DNA of 64,000 nucleotides from Methanoculleus frigidifontis (GTDB taxonomy: Archaea; Halobacteriota; Methanomicrobia; Methanomicrobiales; Methanoculleaceae): contig NZ_VCYH01000007.1 in the NCBI RefSeq assembly GCF_030464345.1, positions 62,001 through 126,000 of the forward strand, given 5' to 3'. This document shows, piece after piece, positions 62,818-64,000 of this stretch (position 1 is the first letter of the stretch; each line of letters begins with the position of its first letter). The notes under the pieces are model-generated. The model made no database searches, was not told the origin of the DNA, and saw only the letters and a list, made by a program, of their open reading frames with translations. Both the position numbers and the translations under genes were made by a program.

Positions 62818-64000
62818 ATGAGGTTTTACGGCAGGGAGCGCGAGCTTGAACTCATGGAGCACCTCTATGCCAGAGCCCCGTCCTTTCTGGTCGTCACCGG
62901 CAGGAGGAGGGTCGGCAAGACCGAATTGATACTGGAGTTCTGCAGAGGGAAGCGGGCTCTTTACTTTTACGTCGATGCGAACAAGAGCATCGAGGATCTG
63001 ATGGAGGAGTTTGGGCGGCTGATGGCCGATACCCTCAATCTCCCCGGCTATATCAGGACCGACACGCCGGAGGCGTTCCTGGAGTTTCTCTTTTCGCTAA
63101 AAGATCCGCTGATCGTCGTCTTCGACGAATTCCAGCGTTTTGTGAAGATCCACCCCTCGTTCATCTCCCAGCTGCAGCTGTTCTGGGATCTGAAGGGGCG
63201 GGATTCTCGTCTCTGTATCATCGTCTCGGGCTCGTCGGTCGGGATGATCCGGGAGATCTTCCTTGCAGGGGGCGCTCCCCTCTTCAAGCGGGCCGACAAT
63301 ATCCTGACGCTTCGGCCGTTCGGCCCGCTCGACTGCCTGACCATTCTCGGCGACCTCGGCGTAGAGGACCCGGACGACCGGCTCGACCTCTACCTCCTCT
63401 TCGGCGGGACGATCTACTACTACACCTTCCTCGAGAAGTACGGGTGCACCGATCTTGCGAGCGCCCTTGACCGGCTTCTTCTCGACGATCTCGCCCCGCT
63501 TCGGCGGGAGATGAACGACGTTGTCGTCGAGGCGTTCGGCCGCGAGCACGCGACCTACTACGAGATCCTTGCCGCCATCGCTGAAGGGAAGGTGACGCAG
63601 AAGGAGATCGCTGATTTTGTCCGCCTCCCCCCGACGTCCCTGCCCCCGTATCTGCGCGACCTTGTCGACCTCCTCGGGGTCGTCGAGTACCGCATCCCGG
63701 TCACGGAGCGGGGGAAACGGTCGAAGATGGGCCGGTATCTCTTCTGTGACAATTTCTTCCGGTTTTACGCCCGGTACATCTACCGGAACATGAGCCTGTA
63801 CAAGAGCGGCCGCTTCGATCTCATACGGGAACGGATCTTCCGGGAATGGAAGGGATTCTCGGGCTGGGCGTTTGAGGAGATGGTGCAGAGCCTTCTTTCC
63901 CGCGACCTCGCGGATCGGTACGACGCGATCGGCCCCTGGTGGAACCGCCGGGGCGACGAGATCGACCTCGTCGCTCTCGGGCAGCAGGGTTCCCTCGCCA
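62818..64000 (+). CDS. Archaeal ATPase with DUF234-like C-terminal domain (3' end cut by window)
   Basis: A P-loop ATPase of the archaeal ATPase_2 family, open for 394 codons to the window end. Walker A is VVTGRRRVGKTELI (about residues 24-37), Walker B is IVVFDEFQRF (about 98-107), and a winged-helix region (EGKVTQKEIADFVRLPPTSLPPYL) leads to the DUF234 nuclease-like domain (GWAFEEMVQSLLSRDL...WWNRRGDEIDLVAL). The EIDLVA motif resembles a PD-(D/E)XK nuclease core. Such genes often come with mobile or defence islands; role unknown. Confidence 0.9.
   Translation, partial: MRFYGRERELELMEHLYARAPSFLVVTGRRRVGKTELILEFCRGKRALYFYVDANKSIEDLMEEFGRLMADTLNLPGYIRTDTPEAFLEFLFSLKDPLIVVFDEFQRFVKIHPSFISQLQLFWDLKGRDSRLCIIVSGSSVGMIREIFLAGGAPLFKRADNILTLRPFGPLDCLTILGDLGVEDPDDRLDLYLLFGGTIYYYTFLEKYGCTDLASALDRLLLDDLAPLRREMNDVVVEAFGREHATYYEILAAIAEGKVTQKEIADFVRLPPTSLPPYLRDLVDLLGVVEYRIPVTERGKRSKMGRYLFCDNFFRFYARYIYRNMSLYKSGRFDLIRERIFREWKGFSGWAFEEMVQSLLSRDLADRYDAIGPWWNRRGDEIDLVALGQQGSLA

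Overview
The window reads as chromosome of a GC-rich methanogenic archaeon, most likely order Methanomicrobiales and perhaps Methanoculleus (inference from gene content, not from a search). Archaeal markers seen directly are eukaryote-like ribosomal proteins (L7Ae, S28e, L24e), EF-1A next to S10, a CetZ tubulin-like GTPase, archaeal CobT, CobZ and GuaA-glutaminase families, a sirohaem sulfite-reductase-like protein, an F420-type LLM oxidoreductase, and TATA/BRE promoters with GGTG-type ribosome binding sites. No tRNA, rRNA or CRISPR array was seen.

Layout. 0.0-4.2 kb: threonine synthase, two membrane proteins, a nitrilase-family amidase and MarC. 4.6-5.8 kb: the L7Ae-S28e-L24e-NDK operon. 6.0-10.9 kb: a four-gene membrane and glycan operon (FAD protein, GT2, flippase-like protein, DUF2298). 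11.0-13.3 kb: CetZ followed by a secreted, membrane-anchored coiled-coil protein. 13.3-14.4 kb: non-coding, with copy 1 of a dispersed repeat. 14.4-18.1 kb: Agl23-like protein, S10, EF-1A and a small Cys/His protein. 18.2-24.3 kb: Dsr-like protein, cobalamin genes (cobS, cobZ, divergent cobT), guaA glutaminase and others. 24.5-28.1 kb: two tandem amt-glnK operons with NrpR-type operators. 28.1-34.0 kb: LLM oxidoreductase, HD dNTPase, a sensor lacking its ATPase domain, and an HPS-RraA fusion. 34.1-35.9 kb: two DUF1538 membrane proteins with a P-II-like protein that overlaps them. 35.9-38.9 kb: ACT protein and two PaaK-type ligases.

39.2-43.9 kb: a stand-alone Cas1 with an intact active site, an acylphosphatase and a 1182-residue all-helical protein of unknown function. 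44.1-46.8 kb: GlmM, MobB-MoaE fusion and a DUF5806-like protein. 46.8-50.7 kb: an unusual low-coding zone around one Xer-type tyrosine recombinase. It holds a perfect 10-6-10 palindrome just upstream of the recombinase gene, six copies of a ~20-bp motif, a TATA box followed by three hairpins (candidate ncRNA) and repeat copy 2 in inverted orientation. 50.7-58.7 kb: nucleotide-sugar genes (epimerase, ManC, Gfo/Idh, WecC, WecB) with an ATP-grasp/PHP pair. 59.0-61.9 kb: a TPR protein and a bacterial-type ruvC-ruvA-ruvB operon. 62.2-64 kb: a small Cys-rich protein and the start of a DUF234-type ATPase cut by the window end.

The points most worth a second look are the solo Cas1 neighbourhood, the recombinase with its palindrome and flanking repeats, the candidate structured RNA at 48.7 kb, the mosaic repeat family at 13.9, 50.4, 59.6 and 62.0 kb, and the bacterial RuvABC set in an archaeon.
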